Assembly (NCBI GenBank): GCA_945910975.1
Contig: CAMDZY010000013.1
Location: forward strand, 1-16,413
Direction: 5' to 3'
Length of the DNA: 16,413 nt
DNA from: an uncultured Clostridia bacterium
GTDB taxonomy: Bacteria; Bacillota; Clostridia; Oscillospirales; Oscillospiraceae
Position 1 is the first letter of the stretch. Each line of letters starts with the position of its first letter. Shown here piece after piece: positions 15,921 through 16,413 of this stretch. The notes below the pieces were generated by a model that worked only from the letters and a program-made list of their open reading frames with translations, was not told the DNA's origin and did not search any database. The translations under genes were made by a program, and so were the position numbers.

Positions 15921-16413
15921 TGACAGAAATCTATCTTGTGCGCCATGGCGAAGCGGAGGGCAATGTCTACCGCCGCATCCATGGCCAATATGATTCGCTG
16001 CTGACGCCAAACGGCTTTCAGCAGCTCAAAGCGCTCGAACGGCGATTTGCGGATATTTCCATTGACGCCTGTTATGCCAGCGATTTGACAAGAACCTCCC
16101 TGACTGCCATGGCAATTTACAAGCCGAAAAACCTGCCCCTGCACCGCGATGCCCGATTTCGTGAGGTGAATCTGGGCAGATGGGAGGACTTGCCGTTTGG
16201 CTACTTGCACCGTTTTGAAACCGATGCCATGACACAGTTTGATTATGACCCCGCGCACTGGTGGGTCGAGGACGCCGAGCGCTTCGAGGAATACACCGAC
16301 CGATTTTTGCAGGCAATGGAGCAGCTTGCAAAGGAAAATGACGGCAAAACGATTGCCATCGTGTCCCACGGCTGCGTGCTGCGCGGTGTCCTGCTGCGTC
16401 TGTTCTTCGACCC
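15920..16413 (+). CDS. Histidine phosphatase (phosphoglycerate-mutase-like), 3' end outside window
   Basis: 164 residues are visible and the frame is still open at the window edge; the family usually has 190-220. The catalytic set is complete: R8-H9-G10-E11 (phosphorylated His9), R58 in SDLTRTSLTA, E82 in FREVNLGRWED and H150 in VSHGCVLRG. Members include CobC-like alpha-ribazole phosphatases, phosphoglycerate mutases and broad phosphatases; the NLGRWED pattern is common in the CobC/GpmB-like group. Its ATG overlaps the previous stop (TAATG) and it has no ribosome site of its own worth the name, so its translation is tied to the OMP-decarboxylase-like gene. The substrate is unknown. Confidence 0.92.
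   Translation, partial: MTEIYLVRHGEAEGNVYRRIHGQYDSLLTPNGFQQLKALERRFADISIDACYASDLTRTSLTAMAIYKPKNLPLHRDARFREVNLGRWEDLPFGYLHRFETDAMTQFDYDPAHWWVEDAERFEEYTDRFLQAMEQLAKENDGKTIAIVSHGCVLRGVLLRLFFD

Overview
The window comes from a low-to-mid-GC Gram-positive, most likely a gut Clostridia member of the Oscillospiraceae/Ruminococcaceae type (Faecalibacterium- or Gemmiger-like). This rests on the mix of UvrB, a CarD-like regulator, an LPXTG pilus locus with a class C sortase, strong AGGAGG-like ribosome sites and mostly sigma-A-like promoters. The species assignment is an inference; no rRNA or tRNA is present to confirm it.

Layout. (1) 1-2170: 3' part of uvrB (nucleotide excision repair), translationally coupled by an ATGA overlap to a small cupin protein. 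(2) 2163-2657, minus strand: a CarD/CdnL-family regulator that converges on the cupin gene and overlaps its end by 8 bp; a bidirectional hairpin terminator lies behind its promoter. (3) 2922-3976: a promoter, a small coiled-coil protein and a type I signal peptidase, again coupled by ATGA. (4) 3977-4628: a long non-coding spacer packed with stem-loops. (5) 4629-14568: a sortase-dependent pilus locus made of a major pilin (LPSTG), a 2,360-residue multidomain surface protein (LPAAG) and a class C sortase. A second array of about seven stem-loops lies between pilin and adhesin, and a strong terminator lies between adhesin and sortase. (6) 14569-15014: non-coding leader. (7) 15015-16413: an OMP-decarboxylase-family protein that has lost most catalytic residues, coupled to a histidine-phosphatase gene that runs off the window.

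How it fits together. The signal peptidase would mature the exported pilus precursors. The sortase would join LPSTG pilins through isopeptide bonds and add the LPAAG giant protein as tip or base adhesin. That adhesin carries six Cys/His repeats, a CHAP peptidoglycan hydrolase domain, two tandem lectin-containing units, a fibro-slime/PA14-like domain and four CnaB-like stalk repeats. The most unusual things in the window are the structured non-coding arrays on both sides of the major pilin, the CHAP-plus-lectin adhesin with CHHC repeats, a sortase without a visible lid motif, and the apparent OMP-decarboxylase pseudoenzyme.
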